From positions 1 to 46,827 of the forward strand of contig CACYGW010000014.1 in assembly GCA_902774045.1 (NCBI GenBank): a stretch of 46,827 nt of DNA, written 5' to 3'. The translations under genes were made by a program, and so were the position numbers. The DNA is from an uncultured Bacteroidia bacterium (lineage in GTDB: Bacteria; Bacteroidota; Bacteroidia; Bacteroidales; UBA932). Below, piece after piece: positions 26,035-34,514 of the stretch. Position 1 is the stretch's first letter, and each line of letters starts with the position of its first letter. The notes beneath the pieces were generated by a model. That model did no database searches and was not told where the DNA came from. It saw only the letters and a program-made list of their open reading frames with translations.

Positions 26035-26313
26035 TTATTTCTTCTTTGCCACTATGTCGCTAAGACGCTCGTAGAGAGAATCAAGTTTCTCCAGCATTTC
26101 TTTGCGAAGGCCATTGAAGTAGAGCTTCTTGTTGCCTTCTACCTTCTCTGCAGCTTTGTCTTTCATATCGTTGTACAGATCAACGGCCTCTTCAATGATT
26201 TTGGCCAGTTCTTCTGTGGCTTTGTCCGGATTGTATTCAAGGAAAAGTGAGCAGTCGTCAATAAACTCACCTACAAAATACTCAACGTCTTTTTTGAAAA
26301 TTCTTAAGTTCAT
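26035..26313 (-). CDS. Small helical protein conserved in Bacteroidota
   Basis: 92 aa, nearly all alpha-helical and charged, without signal peptide, membrane segment or cysteine pair; one Cys at residue 21. The opening MNLRIFKKDVEYFVGEFIDD and the ending LSDIVAKKK agree with my recollection of a small cytoplasmic family of unknown function found widely in this phylum; a search would confirm it. It stands alone, with a TAACTTTG -7 box upstream and the repeat copy 2 terminator directly after its stop. No function is assigned. Confidence 0.8.
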   Translation of the reverse strand: MNLRIFKKDVEYFVGEFIDDCSLFLEYNPDKATEELAKIIEEAVDLYNDMKDKAAEKVEGNKKLYFNGLRKEMLEKLDSLYERLSDIVAKKK

Positions 26314-26335
26314 ATCGTTAGGTTTTAAATCACCG

Positions 26336-26343
26336 CAAAGTTA
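26336..26343 (-). promoter_or_regulatory. -7 box of the 92-aa gene
   Basis: Minus-strand TAACTTTG, a full TAnnTTTG match, 22 bases before the ATG at 26313. The -33 half is not clear. Confidence 0.5.
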
Positions 26344-26443
26344 GTAATTTATTTTAAAAAAGTATTACTGATTGTTGCTGGCGGAGTTATTTCATTATAA
26401 TTTATTACCTTAGCGGCTCAAAATAGTAACCAGCTAAACCAAT

Positions 26444-26485
26444 ATGAAAGAAAATTATTCAGTTCCTTATCACGTACATCCGTAA
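26444..26485 (+). CDS. Possible 13-aa leader peptide before the acid phosphatase
   Basis: An ATG-started frame of 13 codons (MKENYSVPYHVHP) and a TAA lie 21 bases before the phosphatase ATG. A near-match -7 box (TACCTTAG, 26406-26413) upstream would include it in the mRNA. It could be a translated leader or a chance frame; there is no obvious attenuator hairpin. Confidence 0.25.
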   Translation: MKENYSVPYHVHP

Positions 26486-26506
26486 CCTAATTATACTATA
26501 GTGATT

Positions 26507-27802
26507 ATGAGAAAAGTTTTACTCCTTGCGGTTTTTGTTGTTTCGCTCTGGGGCTGTTCAAAAGATGATGACCACTTTATAGATTTTCACCGGTCTTCTG
26601 ACTGGCTGGAACGCACTCCAGGTTTTGAAGAAAAGTATAAACTGCAGCAGTTGGTGATATTGAGCCGTCACAACATCCGCACCCCGATGGTAGGGAAGGG
26701 CTCTATTCTTGAGCGGCTCACCAATCCGTCTTACAACTGGTTCCGGTGGGAAGACCCGGCCAGCCACCTCACGGCCAAGGGGGTGCGTCTGGAGGCCAAT
26801 ATGGGTGGTTTCTTTCGCGAGTGGCTTAGGAAAGAAAACCTCATAGGCAAGTACGCCTCCCACCCCGGATCTTTCCGTTTTTATGCCAATGCCAAACAGC
26901 GCTGTCAGTTAACCGCCCGCACCTTCGCAGACGCTTTGCTTCCGGGGCTTGACGTGCAGGTTGAGATGAATGCAGAATACGATACTATGGACCCCGTATT
27001 CAATCCGCAGATAACCAAGATGCCCGCCGGCTTTGAAGAGAAGGCGCAGCAGGAAATCAATGCGATGATGGGAGACCTTAATGCCGGGGCGGCGTCCCAG
27101 TTCAGTCTTATAGAGAGCATTCTGGATATCACCCACGCTCCTGCGTATCCGGACACTATGTCCTTTTCCCAGTTTCCTTCCGCAGTCGGGTTCAAAATGA
27201 ATGCAGAGCCGTTTATGACCGGCGGCCTAAAGATGGCATGCTCTGTTTCCGATGCCCTTGTGCTTCAGTATTTCGAGGAGCCGGACGCCCGCAAGGCCGC
27301 CTTCGGGCACGAGCTTAAGGACGTGGATTGGATAGATGTGGCCCTGGTCAAGGAACGCTATGGCGACGCTCTTTTCTCTGCTCCTTCCGTAGCCGTTAAC
27401 GTGGCTCATCCTCTGTTGCAGGCAATGCTCTCGGAACTTCAGAATAAGGGCCGCTGTTTCTCCTTCCTCTGTGGTCACGACTCAAATCTTACCAGCGTGC
27501 TGTCCGCCCTGGAGACCGTGCCTTACGAACTTCCGCATACCATAGAAAAAAAGACGCCTATAGGAGCCAAGGTCATCGTAGAGAAATTCAGATCACAAGA
27601 CGGGAAGGAATATGCAGACATCTGGATGGTCTATGCCTCTACCGGTCAGATTCGCGGCGAGAGCCGTCTATCCTACTCCAATCCTCCGGTAGCTGTACGC
27701 CTTTGTCTTAAAGCTCTTAAGGAGAATCCCGACGGGCTTTACCTCTTGTCGGATTTGGAGCAACGCTTTGCCGAAGCTATCTCTGCCTACGATGAGATTT
27801 AA
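26507..27802 (+). CDS. Histidine acid phosphatase-family lipoprotein (branch 2)
   Basis: 431 aa from ATG 26507 (a GTG two codons upstream is less likely), with lipobox LWGC and Cys17. The phosphate-binding signature appears as SRHNIRTP with the nucleophile His55; the second site is His324-Asp325 in CGHDSN, the HD pair of branch-2 enzymes (phytases, acid phosphatases). The Asn in place of Gly after the catalytic His is unusual for the general motif. The lipoprotein probably dephosphorylates sugar phosphates, phytate or similar outside the cytoplasm; the substrate is unknown. It is monocistronic and converges on the NlpC/P60 gene 34 bases away. Confidence 0.85.
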   Translation: MRKVLLLAVFVVSLWGCSKDDDHFIDFHRSSDWLERTPGFEEKYKLQQLVILSRHNIRTPMVGKGSILERLTNPSYNWFRWEDPASHLTAKGVRLEANMGGFFREWLRKENLIGKYASHPGSFRFYANAKQRCQLTARTFADALLPGLDVQVEMNAEYDTMDPVFNPQITKMPAGFEEKAQQEINAMMGDLNAGAASQFSLIESILDITHAPAYPDTMSFSQFPSAVGFKMNAEPFMTGGLKMACSVSDALVLQYFEEPDARKAAFGHELKDVDWIDVALVKERYGDALFSAPSVAVNVAHPLLQAMLSELQNKGRCFSFLCGHDSNLTSVLSALETVPYELPHTIEKKTPIGAKVIVEKFRSQDGKEYADIWMVYASTGQIRGESRLSYSNPPVAVRLCLKALKENPDGLYLLSDLEQRFAEAISAYDEI

Positions 27803-27836
27803 CACCCTTTGGAGCCGGGTTTATACGCAAATAATG

Positions 27837-28829
27837 TCAGAGTGGAAAGTAAGAGGGGCTGCGTCTTATTGAGATTATGCCTTTGCCGCAGTCTGCGTTG
27901 CCAAGGACTCGGCGTACGGCTAGCAGGCGGGGTACGCCACCCTTGTAGTAGTCAGGGTCTGCTGGGCGCAGTGAGTTGATTCTTACTACATTTGACGAAT
28001 GGATGATATGCCCGTCACCAATGTAGATGCCAACGTGCGATACCTTGCGGGTCTGGGGATTGCCAAAGAAGATAAGGTCTCCTGGCTCAATGGCGGAAAA
28101 ATCACCTGCAGCGATACCGGAACAATCTACCTCATCCCCTATTTTAATCTGCTGACTTGTATTTCTTGGAAGCAAAAGCCCGTTCATCATAAAGGCGCAG
28201 CGCGTGAGCCCGCTGCAATCCGTGCCCTTGATGGTGTTGCCGCCCCAAAGGTAGGGCACGCCTACAAAGAGCCGGGCTATCCTGATGACATTCTCTGCAG
28301 TGGGCACGACACTATCGGCCCAAATAGAAAAATCCGTAACATCATTCTTTTTTACCCATCCTTCCTTTCCGGAGGGCAGGATGGCCTTGAAAAATCCCTT
28401 CCTGTAAACAGGTTTGCCCTTGGATGTGAAAGCCTTTCTTACAAGGTCTCCCATAACAAGGTCGCAAACCCTGTCCGCGCCCTCCGAGGGGGCAGCGAAC
28501 AGGTGAGATATTTCTGCCGTTACCAGGTATTTGGGCGCGGCAATGTAGGCGTCTATCTCTTCCTGAGACATTTCTACTACGCCCATATCTACAACCCAGG
28601 CCGTATAGGGCTCCGGCGATTTTATCTTTAGCCAGTAGCCCTCGCTGTCCAGAATCTCTACCACAGTGCCCATAAGGGACTGATTGCCGTTCTCCTGGGC
28701 AAAGCCGGGGGCCTCGCGCATATAATTGGCAGAGAACTCAACAACCCCCAGCCTCTTTTCCTGAGCAGTAACAGTGGTAGAGCTCAGGAAAAGAAGGGAA
28801 AGGGTAAAAAATGCAATGATGCGACTCAT
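27837..28829 (-). CDS. NlpC/P60 peptidase with N-terminal SH3-like domains
   Basis: 330 aa with signal peptide (1-22, ending VTAQ). Two bacterial SH3-like parts (about 25-95 and 100-170) precede the NlpC/P60 domain. The catalytic Cys205 is in GTDCSGLTR and His265 in SHVGIYIG, with His277 in HIIHSS as the likely third residue. Relatives cut gamma-D-Glu-diaminopimelate bonds in murein peptides during recycling. The ATG overlaps the last base of the xylA stop codon (TAATG), which suggests translational coupling to an unrelated catabolic gene. The last 20 residues after AVRRVLG are an unusual basic tail. Confidence 0.9.
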   Translation of the reverse strand: MSRIIAFFTLSLLFLSSTTVTAQEKRLGVVEFSANYMREAPGFAQENGNQSLMGTVVEILDSEGYWLKIKSPEPYTAWVVDMGVVEMSQEEIDAYIAAPKYLVTAEISHLFAAPSEGADRVCDLVMGDLVRKAFTSKGKPVYRKGFFKAILPSGKEGWVKKNDVTDFSIWADSVVPTAENVIRIARLFVGVPYLWGGNTIKGTDCSGLTRCAFMMNGLLLPRNTSQQIKIGDEVDCSGIAAGDFSAIEPGDLIFFGNPQTRKVSHVGIYIGDGHIIHSSNVVRINSLRPADPDYYKGGVPRLLAVRRVLGNADCGKGIISIRRSPSYFPL

Positions 28830-30142
28830 TATTTGCTGTATAGGTTCACTATGGTTTCGTAGAGTTCCTGCTTGCCGGAGATCTGGCGGGGCTCGCCATT
28901 ACTCTTAGCATAGGCGACAAGCTCTTCCAGAGAAAGCTTTCCTTCCTCGAACTTCTTGCCCATGCCTTCGTCAAATGAAGCGTAACGCTCCTTGACCATT
29001 GCCGGGATAGGGCTCTCTTCTATTATGGCGGCGGCATTAAGCAGAGCGCGGGCCATAGCGTCCATACCGCAGATATGCGCAATGAAGATATCCTCCGGGT
29101 CTGTGGAGTTGCGGCGCAGTTTAGCGTCAAAGTTGCTGCCACCGTTACCCAGACCGCCGTTACGGATAATCTGGAGCATGGCTTGGGTCAGATCATAGAT
29201 ATCTACCGGGAACTGGTCTGTATCCCAGCCGTTCTGGGCATCGCCGCGGTTGGCGTCTATGCTGCCAAGCATTCCGTTGTCAACCGCCACTGCCAGCTCG
29301 TGCTCGAAGGTGTGGCCGGCCAGAGTAGCGTGATTTACCTCTATGTTAACCTTAAAGTCCTTGTCCAGTCCGTGAGTCTTAAGGAAGCCTATCACGGTCT
29401 CTGTGTCAACATCGTACTGATGCTTTGTAGGTTCCATGGGCTTGGGCTCTATGAGGAAGGTTCCCTTGAAGCCGTGGGCGCGGGCGTAGTCGCGGGCGGC
29501 TGTGAGCATGTTTGCAAGGTGGTCTTTCTCCCTCTGCATCTGAGTGTTCAGAAGGCTGGTATAACCCTCGCGGCCACCCCAGAAGACATAGTTTGTTCCT
29601 CCCAGTTTGATGGTGGCGTCTATGGCGTTCTTTATCTGAACCGCAGCGCGGGCAACGACGTCAAAGTCAGGATTGGTGGCGGCACCATTCATATAGCGCT
29701 TGTGGCTGAATACATTTGCCGTACCCCAGAGCAGCTTTATGCCGGTCTCCTTCATCTTAACGGCAAGATAATCCGTAATCTCCTTCATCCTGGCCTCGTA
29801 CTCCTCTATGGTCTGTCCCTCTTCCACTATATCTACGTCGTGGAAGCAGTAGTACTCTATGCCAAGCTTCTGCATAAGCTCGAAGCCGGCGTCTGCCTTG
29901 GCCTTGGCGCGCTCCAGAGGGCACTCGGGTTTGTCCCAGCCATACTCGCGGGTCTGCCCGCCAAACTGGTCTCCGGAAGCCTGGCCAAGCGTGTGCCACC
30001 AGGCCATGGCGAATTTGAGCCAGTCCTTCATCTTTTTGCCAAGGACTACTTTTTCAGGGTTATAATAATGGAAAGCAAGAGGATTCTTGCTGCCGGCACC
30101 CTCGAAGGGGATTTTGCCGATTTCAGGGAAGTACTCTTTCAT
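28829..30142 (-). CDS. xylA: Xylose isomerase
   Basis: 437 aa, class II length. The active-site His101 and Asp104 are in [21 protein letters not shown] carries the metal-binding Glu and catalytic Lys; GHTFEHE and [18 protein letters not shown] supply further metal ligands. It converts D-xylose to D-xylulose in the cytoplasm. xylB ends 2 bases before its start, so the two are one unit in the order xylB-xylA, and the NlpC/P60 gene follows with a 1-base overlap. Confidence 0.97.
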   Translation of the reverse strand: MKEYFPEIGKIPFEGAGSKNPLAFHYYNPEKVVLGKKMKDWLKFAMAWWHTLGQASGDQFGGQTREYGWDKPECPLERAKAKADAGFELMQKLGIEYYCFHDVDIVEEGQTIEEYEARMKEITDYLAVKMKETGIKLLWGTANVFSHKRYMNGAATNPDFDVVARAAVQIKNAIDATIKLGGTNYVFWGGREGYTSLLNTQMQREKDHLANMLTAARDYARAHGFKGTFLIEPKPMEPTKHQYDVDTETVIGFLKTHGLDKDFKVNIEVNHATLAGHTFEHELAVAVDNGMLGSIDANRGDAQNGWDTDQFPVDIYDLTQAMLQIIRNGGLGNGGSNFDAKLRRNSTDPEDIFIAHICGMDAMARALLNAAAIIEESPIPAMVKERYASFDEGMGKKFEEGKLSLEELVAYAKSNGEPRQISGKQELYETIVNLYSK

Positions 30143-30144
30143 AA

Positions 30145-31692
30145 TTATTTTTGTGCTAGTGTTTTACCAAGTTCGCATTTCCAAAGATTATAGGCATCTT
30201 CAATTGCAGAATCTTTTTCCGGCTGGATACTGCTTATTTTCTCCAGCGAAGCAAAGGCCTCATTGTGCCCGGAATAGATTCCGGCGCCGATGCCGGCCCC
30301 GCGGGCGGCACCTGCGGAACCATCGGTATCAAACAGGTCGATGGTGGCCCCGGTTACGTTGGCAAGTATCTGGCGGAACACCGGACTAAGGAAGAGGTTG
30401 GCGTTGCCGGCGTGAATGTGGTTTACATTCATACCCATCTGCGACATTATGTCCATACCGTACTTGAAGGCAAAGACGATACCTTCCTGGGCGGCTCTAA
30501 CAAGATAGTTCCTGTCCGTAAGATTAAAGTTTACTCCGTAAATGCGGCAGCCCACCTCCCGGTTCTCGAGCATGCGCTCCGCTCCGTTGCCAAAGGGCAG
30601 GATGCCCACTCCGTCACATCCCGGGGGCACTGCGGAGGCAATATTGTTCATCCTTGTATAGCTTACGTTTTCCGGGGCTATGTTGCGTCTTACCCAGGAA
30701 TTAAGTATGCCGGTTCCGTTTATGCAAAGCAGTATTCCAAGGCGGGTCTTGTCCTGACCGTGATTTACGTGGGCAAAGGTGTTAACCCTGGACTTGGGGT
30801 CGTAGGCCACCTCTCCGCTAACTCCGTAAACAACACCCGAAGTACCTGCAGTGGCGGCCACTTCTCCCGGCTCAAATACGTTGAGGGACAGAGCGTTGTT
30901 GGGTTGGTCTCCCGCGCGGTAGGTAATGGGAATGCCCTCTTTAAGACCAAGTTCGCGGGCTGCGGCTGCCGAAAGGCGGCCCTGCTCCGCGAAGGTTGGT
31001 TTTATTTCCGGTAAAATGGAACTGTCGAACCCAAAATATGAAAGGAGTTCCTGTGAGACGGCCTTCTTCCTGAAGTCCCAGAACATCCCTTCGCTAAGGC
31101 CGCTTACGGTAGTGCACATCTCTCCGGTGAGTTTATAGGCAATATAGTCTCCCGGAAGAAGAATTTTGTGTATGCGCTGGTAAAGGGCGGGCTCGTTTTC
31201 TTTTACCCAAGCCAGTTTGCTGGCGGTAAAGTTACCCGGCGAATTAAGAAGATGCTCAAGGCAGAACGTCTCTCCCAGGGCCTCAAGGGCCTTTTCTCCG
31301 TACGGAATTGCGCGGGAATCGCACCATATGATGGAGGGCCTCAGGGGGAAGCCATTCTTATCTACGCAGACAAGGCCGTGCATCTGGTAGGATATACCTA
31401 TTGCGGCTATGTTCCGGCCGGCTTCCGTGCTGTCCGGCATAAGACCGGAACTGCCAATGGAAGAGGGTGCGGCGCCGCTTACCTGGGCCAGTACATCTTT
31501 AGTGGCAAACTTAAGGCTTTCCCACCACATATCCGGTTCCTGTTCTGCCCATCCGGCCTTAATGGAAAGGATATGAGCTTCATTCTTAGGATAAAAGGCG
31601 CTGGCTATGCTTTTGCCCGTCTCTATATCCACAATAGAAGCCTTCACCGAAGAACTTCCAACATCGTAACCAAGCAAATACTTTCCTGTCAT
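30145..31692 (-). CDS. xylB: Xylulokinase
   Basis: 515 aa from the ATG at 31692, where the FGGY fold begins ([19 protein letters not shown]); a longer upstream frame lacks homology. Further marks are [15 protein letters not shown], the catalytic Asp region [11 protein letters not shown] and the ATP-site GTSGVVYG. The C-terminal GGNAN-like segment ([16 protein letters not shown]) fits FGGY sugar kinases. It phosphorylates D-xylulose for the pentose phosphate pathway. Pairing with xylA supports the xylulose assignment over other FGGY substrates. Confidence 0.93.
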   Translation of the reverse strand: MTGKYLLGYDVGSSSVKASIVDIETGKSIASAFYPKNEAHILSIKAGWAEQEPDMWWESLKFATKDVLAQVSGAAPSSIGSSGLMPDSTEAGRNIAAIGISYQMHGLVCVDKNGFPLRPSIIWCDSRAIPYGEKALEALGETFCLEHLLNSPGNFTASKLAWVKENEPALYQRIHKILLPGDYIAYKLTGEMCTTVSGLSEGMFWDFRKKAVSQELLSYFGFDSSILPEIKPTFAEQGRLSAAAARELGLKEGIPITYRAGDQPNNALSLNVFEPGEVAATAGTSGVVYGVSGEVAYDPKSRVNTFAHVNHGQDKTRLGILLCINGTGILNSWVRRNIAPENVSYTRMNNIASAVPPGCDGVGILPFGNGAERMLENREVGCRIYGVNFNLTDRNYLVRAAQEGIVFAFKYGMDIMSQMGMNVNHIHAGNANLFLSPVFRQILANVTGATIDLFDTDGSAGAARGAGIGAGIYSGHNEAFASLEKISSIQPEKDSAIEDAYNLWKCELGKTLAQK

Positions 31693-31715
31693 ATCGTCTA
31701 TTAGGTTTAATCCCA

Positions 31716-31747
31716 CAATTTTAACAATTCTTAACTCAAATTCCAAA
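31716..31747 (-). promoter_or_regulatory. Possible promoter of xylBA
   Basis: On the minus strand TTTG (31744-31747), 20 bases and TAAAATTG (31716-31723, one mismatch to TAnnTTTG) lie 24 bases before the xylB ATG, partly inside the end of the radical SAM gene. No xylose regulator is in the window. Confidence 0.4.
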
Positions 31748-32725
31748 CAAACGGCCCTGGAATGTGTCCCTCTGGGCAAGCCGCTGGTCCAGCATGTGCA
31801 GAATCTGGAAGTTGCGCACAAGTCCCCATCTTGCAGTCTTTACAAAACGCGGCGGTACCTCTCCGGCTATGCGTTCTATGTAAAGAGTGGGCCTCAGCCG
31901 CTCCAGGATATCTATGGCAAGGTCCAGATAATCAGGCAAATCAAGGTCAAGAAACTCCTCCGGATTCTTTTCGTGCCTGACTTCCATGGCGGTACCCTTT
32001 ACATATTGCAGCTGGTGGAACTTAACGCTGGTAAGAGGAAGGCCGTTTATGACGGAGCATTGCTCCAGCAGCATCCGGCGGGATTCTCCCGGAAGACCAA
32101 GAATAAAGTGCGCCCCAACGTCCAGCCCGGCGTCGGCTGTCATCTGCACGGCCCTGGCGGCGCAGGCAAAATCGTGCCCCCGGTTTATCTGCTCAAGGGT
32201 AGTGTCGTAGCAAGATTCTATTCCGTATTCTACCGTAACTATCGGCCCAAATAAATCTTTTCCTCCAAGGGTTCTTCTCCATCCCGGCAAAACCTCCCCA
32301 CGGGAGAGTGAGGCCAGAAAATCCAGTTTTTCCTTGTCTATGCAATCCGGCCTTGTGCCAATGACAAGGCCCACTACGTCCGGGTGTTCAAGGGCCTGGA
32401 GGTATCTTTCCCTTAAAACTTCAACTGGAGCGTAGGTGTTAGAAAATGATTGGAAATAGGCCAGATAGTGCCCTGCGTTCCGGTATCTTACCTTATGAAA
32501 TGTGATGCCTTCCTGGAGTTGCTGCCTTATTGGCATTGAGGGGGTACTGTACCCGGGGTGAAAGGCGGCGTTGTCGCAGTAAGTGCAGCCTCCGCGGCCA
32601 AGAGTGCCATCCCTGTTGGGGCAGGTAAACCCGGCGTCGACAACCAGTTTCTGAAGCCGCTCACCGAATTTCTGCCTGTAGTAGCCAGCAAAGGAATTGT
32701 ATCGTTTACCCTCCGGGAAGTCCAT
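31736..32725 (-). CDS. Radical SAM protein, YhcC/TIGR01212 type
   Basis: 329 aa. The cluster Cys35, Cys47 and Cys50 (CPNRDGTLGRGGCTYC) gives the Cys-x11-Cys-x2-Cys pattern of this Elp3-related group, which binds a 4Fe-4S cluster and S-adenosylmethionine. LVIGTRPDC and GAHFILGLPGE are also typical. The biochemical role of the family is not well known; RNA modification is a guess from its kinship. It is the first gene of the minus-strand unit, 43 bases ahead of xylB, and is divergent from the acyl-CoA synthetase gene. Confidence 0.88.
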   Translation of the reverse strand: MDFPEGKRYNSFAGYYRQKFGERLQKLVVDAGFTCPNRDGTLGRGGCTYCDNAAFHPGYSTPSMPIRQQLQEGITFHKVRYRNAGHYLAYFQSFSNTYAPVEVLRERYLQALEHPDVVGLVIGTRPDCIDKEKLDFLASLSRGEVLPGWRRTLGGKDLFGPIVTVEYGIESCYDTTLEQINRGHDFACAARAVQMTADAGLDVGAHFILGLPGESRRMLLEQCSVINGLPLTSVKFHQLQYVKGTAMEVRHEKNPEEFLDLDLPDYLDLAIDILERLRPTLYIERIAGEVPPRFVKTARWGLVRNFQILHMLDQRLAQRDTFQGRLFGI

Positions 32726-32760
32726 AAAAACTTGAATACAAACGTGAAAATAGCCAAAAA

Positions 32761-32793
32761 TTTGACAAAAATGAAAAATTTTTTTTAATTTTG
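32761..32793 (+). promoter_or_regulatory. Promoter of the acyl-CoA synthetase gene
   Basis: TTTG (32761-32764), 21 bases and TAATTTTG (32786-32793). The start would be near 32800, only about 9 bases before the ATG at 32809, giving a nearly leaderless mRNA. Confidence 0.55.
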
Positions 32794-32808
32794 TCCAAAT
32801 ACGAAAAC

Positions 32809-34440
32809 ATGAAGCACTATTTATCTAAACTCGAATATGTCACACGGCTGGAATGGGACAAATTAGCGCTGTGTGACTACAACGGAGAGCAATTTACCTA
32901 TGCTCAGGCGGCCAGACTTATGGAAGAACTACGCATTTTCTTCCTTGATGCCGGCCTTAAAAAAGGAGACAAGGTGGCTATCTGCGCCAGAAATTCGGCC
33001 AGGTGGGCCATTTCTTTTTTGGCAGCCAATGTAAGCGAGATGGTTGTAGTACCTATCCTTGCAGACTTCACCCCGGAATCCGTAACCAATCTTCTGAATC
33101 ACTGCGAGGCAAAAATCCTCTTTACGGATGCAGAGATCTGGGCAAAACTTAACCCCAAGGACCTTTCTTCGCTAAAGGTGGCCCTGAACGTAAAGGATTA
33201 CAAACCCCTTTACACATCGGACAAAGATTTGCAGGAAAAGGCGGACGGTATGCACAAAACCTTCCTGGACAAATGGTCAAAGGGGTTCAATGCGGCAAAT
33301 GTTGCTTATCCTGTCAATAATGCGGACGATCTGGCAATCATCAACTACACTTCAGGCACTACAAGCGACCCTAAGGGCGTCATGCTTACTTACGGTGCTA
33401 TGACCGATACCGTAGAATTTAGCCAGAACAATGTAAAGAATACCTCGGAAGACAAGGTTGTATCCATGCTGCCGCTGGCACATATGTACGGTCTTGCCAT
33501 AGAGTTCATATATCCTCACTGCTCCGGTTGCCAGGTTTATTTCCTTGGCAAAACCCCTTCTCCCTCTTCGCTCATTGCAGCAATGCAGGAGGTCCGCCCC
33601 TATATGGTGGTGACCGTGCCCCTTGTTATGGAGAAGATTTACGACAAGTCGCTCAAGCCTGCCCTCAGCAAGGGCGTGGTAAAAATCCTTACCGCAATTC
33701 CCGGAATAAACAATCTTATTTACCGCAAGGCCGGTAAGAAACTCCAGGAGACTTTTGGCGGTCAGGTGCGCATATTCATTATGGGCGGTGCCGCCCTTAG
33801 GGGAGACGTAGAAAAGTGCTTCAAGAAGATGAAGATCCCTTACACCGTGGGTTACGGAATGACAGAAGCCTGCCCGCTTCTTGGCTGGGAGACCTGGCAG
33901 AAGTTCGCACCCCGCTCCTGCGGAAAGCCCGTGCACGACCTTAGAATAGACTCCGAAGACCCCGAGCGTATTGCCGGAGAAATCCAGGTTCGCGGAGCAA
34001 ACTTAACGATAGGCTATTACAAGAATGAAGAGGCCACCCGTCTTGCCTTTACCGATGACGGCTGGTTCCGCACCGGAGACCTGGCAGTCCTGGATTCCCA
34101 GAAAAATATATTCATAAGGGGAAGGGCCAAATCAATGATTCTGTCTTCGTCCGGCCAGAATATTTATCCGGAAGAGGTAGAGGCCGTTGTAAACAGCCAG
34201 CCCAACGTTGTGGAATCCGTTGTAGTGGACAGGGGCTCCCATCTAGTGGCCCTTGTGCTGATGGATCCGGAATATATGTCCTCTCTTGATCCGGAGGTTG
34301 TGTCCGATATCCCTGAGAAGATTCGTATAATGGCAAACGAGAAACTGCCTGTGTACAGCAAACTTACGAAGGTGGAACTGAGGACCGAGCCTTTCGAGAA
34401 AACTCCAAAGATGAGCATCCGCAGATTCCTTTATAAATAG
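32809..34440 (+). CDS. Long-chain fatty acid-CoA ligase-like AMP-binding protein
   Basis: 543 aa from ATG 32809; a TTG at 32791 lies in the promoter. The ATP/AMP motif is YTSGTTSDPKG (Thr181), with GYGMTEACPLLG (A5-type motif) and GWFRTGDLAVLD, then RAKSMILSSSGQNIYPEE of the C-terminal hinge. It activates a fatty or related carboxylic acid to an acyl adenylate and thioester. Overall it resembles COG1022 enzymes; the chain length is unknown. The GH3 remnant starts 74 bases downstream with its own presumed promoter. Confidence 0.87.
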   Translation: MKHYLSKLEYVTRLEWDKLALCDYNGEQFTYAQAARLMEELRIFFLDAGLKKGDKVAICARNSARWAISFLAANVSEMVVVPILADFTPESVTNLLNHCEAKILFTDAEIWAKLNPKDLSSLKVALNVKDYKPLYTSDKDLQEKADGMHKTFLDKWSKGFNAANVAYPVNNADDLAIINYTSGTTSDPKGVMLTYGAMTDTVEFSQNNVKNTSEDKVVSMLPLAHMYGLAIEFIYPHCSGCQVYFLGKTPSPSSLIAAMQEVRPYMVVTVPLVMEKIYDKSLKPALSKGVVKILTAIPGINNLIYRKAGKKLQETFGGQVRIFIMGGAALRGDVEKCFKKMKIPYTVGYGMTEACPLLGWETWQKFAPRSCGKPVHDLRIDSEDPERIAGEIQVRGANLTIGYYKNEEATRLAFTDDGWFRTGDLAVLDSQKNIFIRGRAKSMILSSSGQNIYPEEVEAVVNSQPNVVESVVVDRGSHLVALVLMDPEYMSSLDPEVVSDIPEKIRIMANEKLPVYSKLTKVELRTEPFEKTPKMSIRRFLYK

Positions 34441-34514
34441 GAAACGGAAACAAGCGATTCGGAAACTTAAAAAATTTGATTTATCTTTATAGGGTGAATC
34501 AAATTTTTTTTGAT

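Noticed and set aside
27803..27836. Terminator or element copy between the converging phosphatase and NlpC/P60 genes
   Set aside because: The 34-base gap has no stable stem and no match to the 110-bp element.
31693..31821. 43-codon N-terminal extension of xylulokinase
   Set aside because: It overlaps the radical SAM gene, and the FGGY fold starts just after the ATG at 31692.
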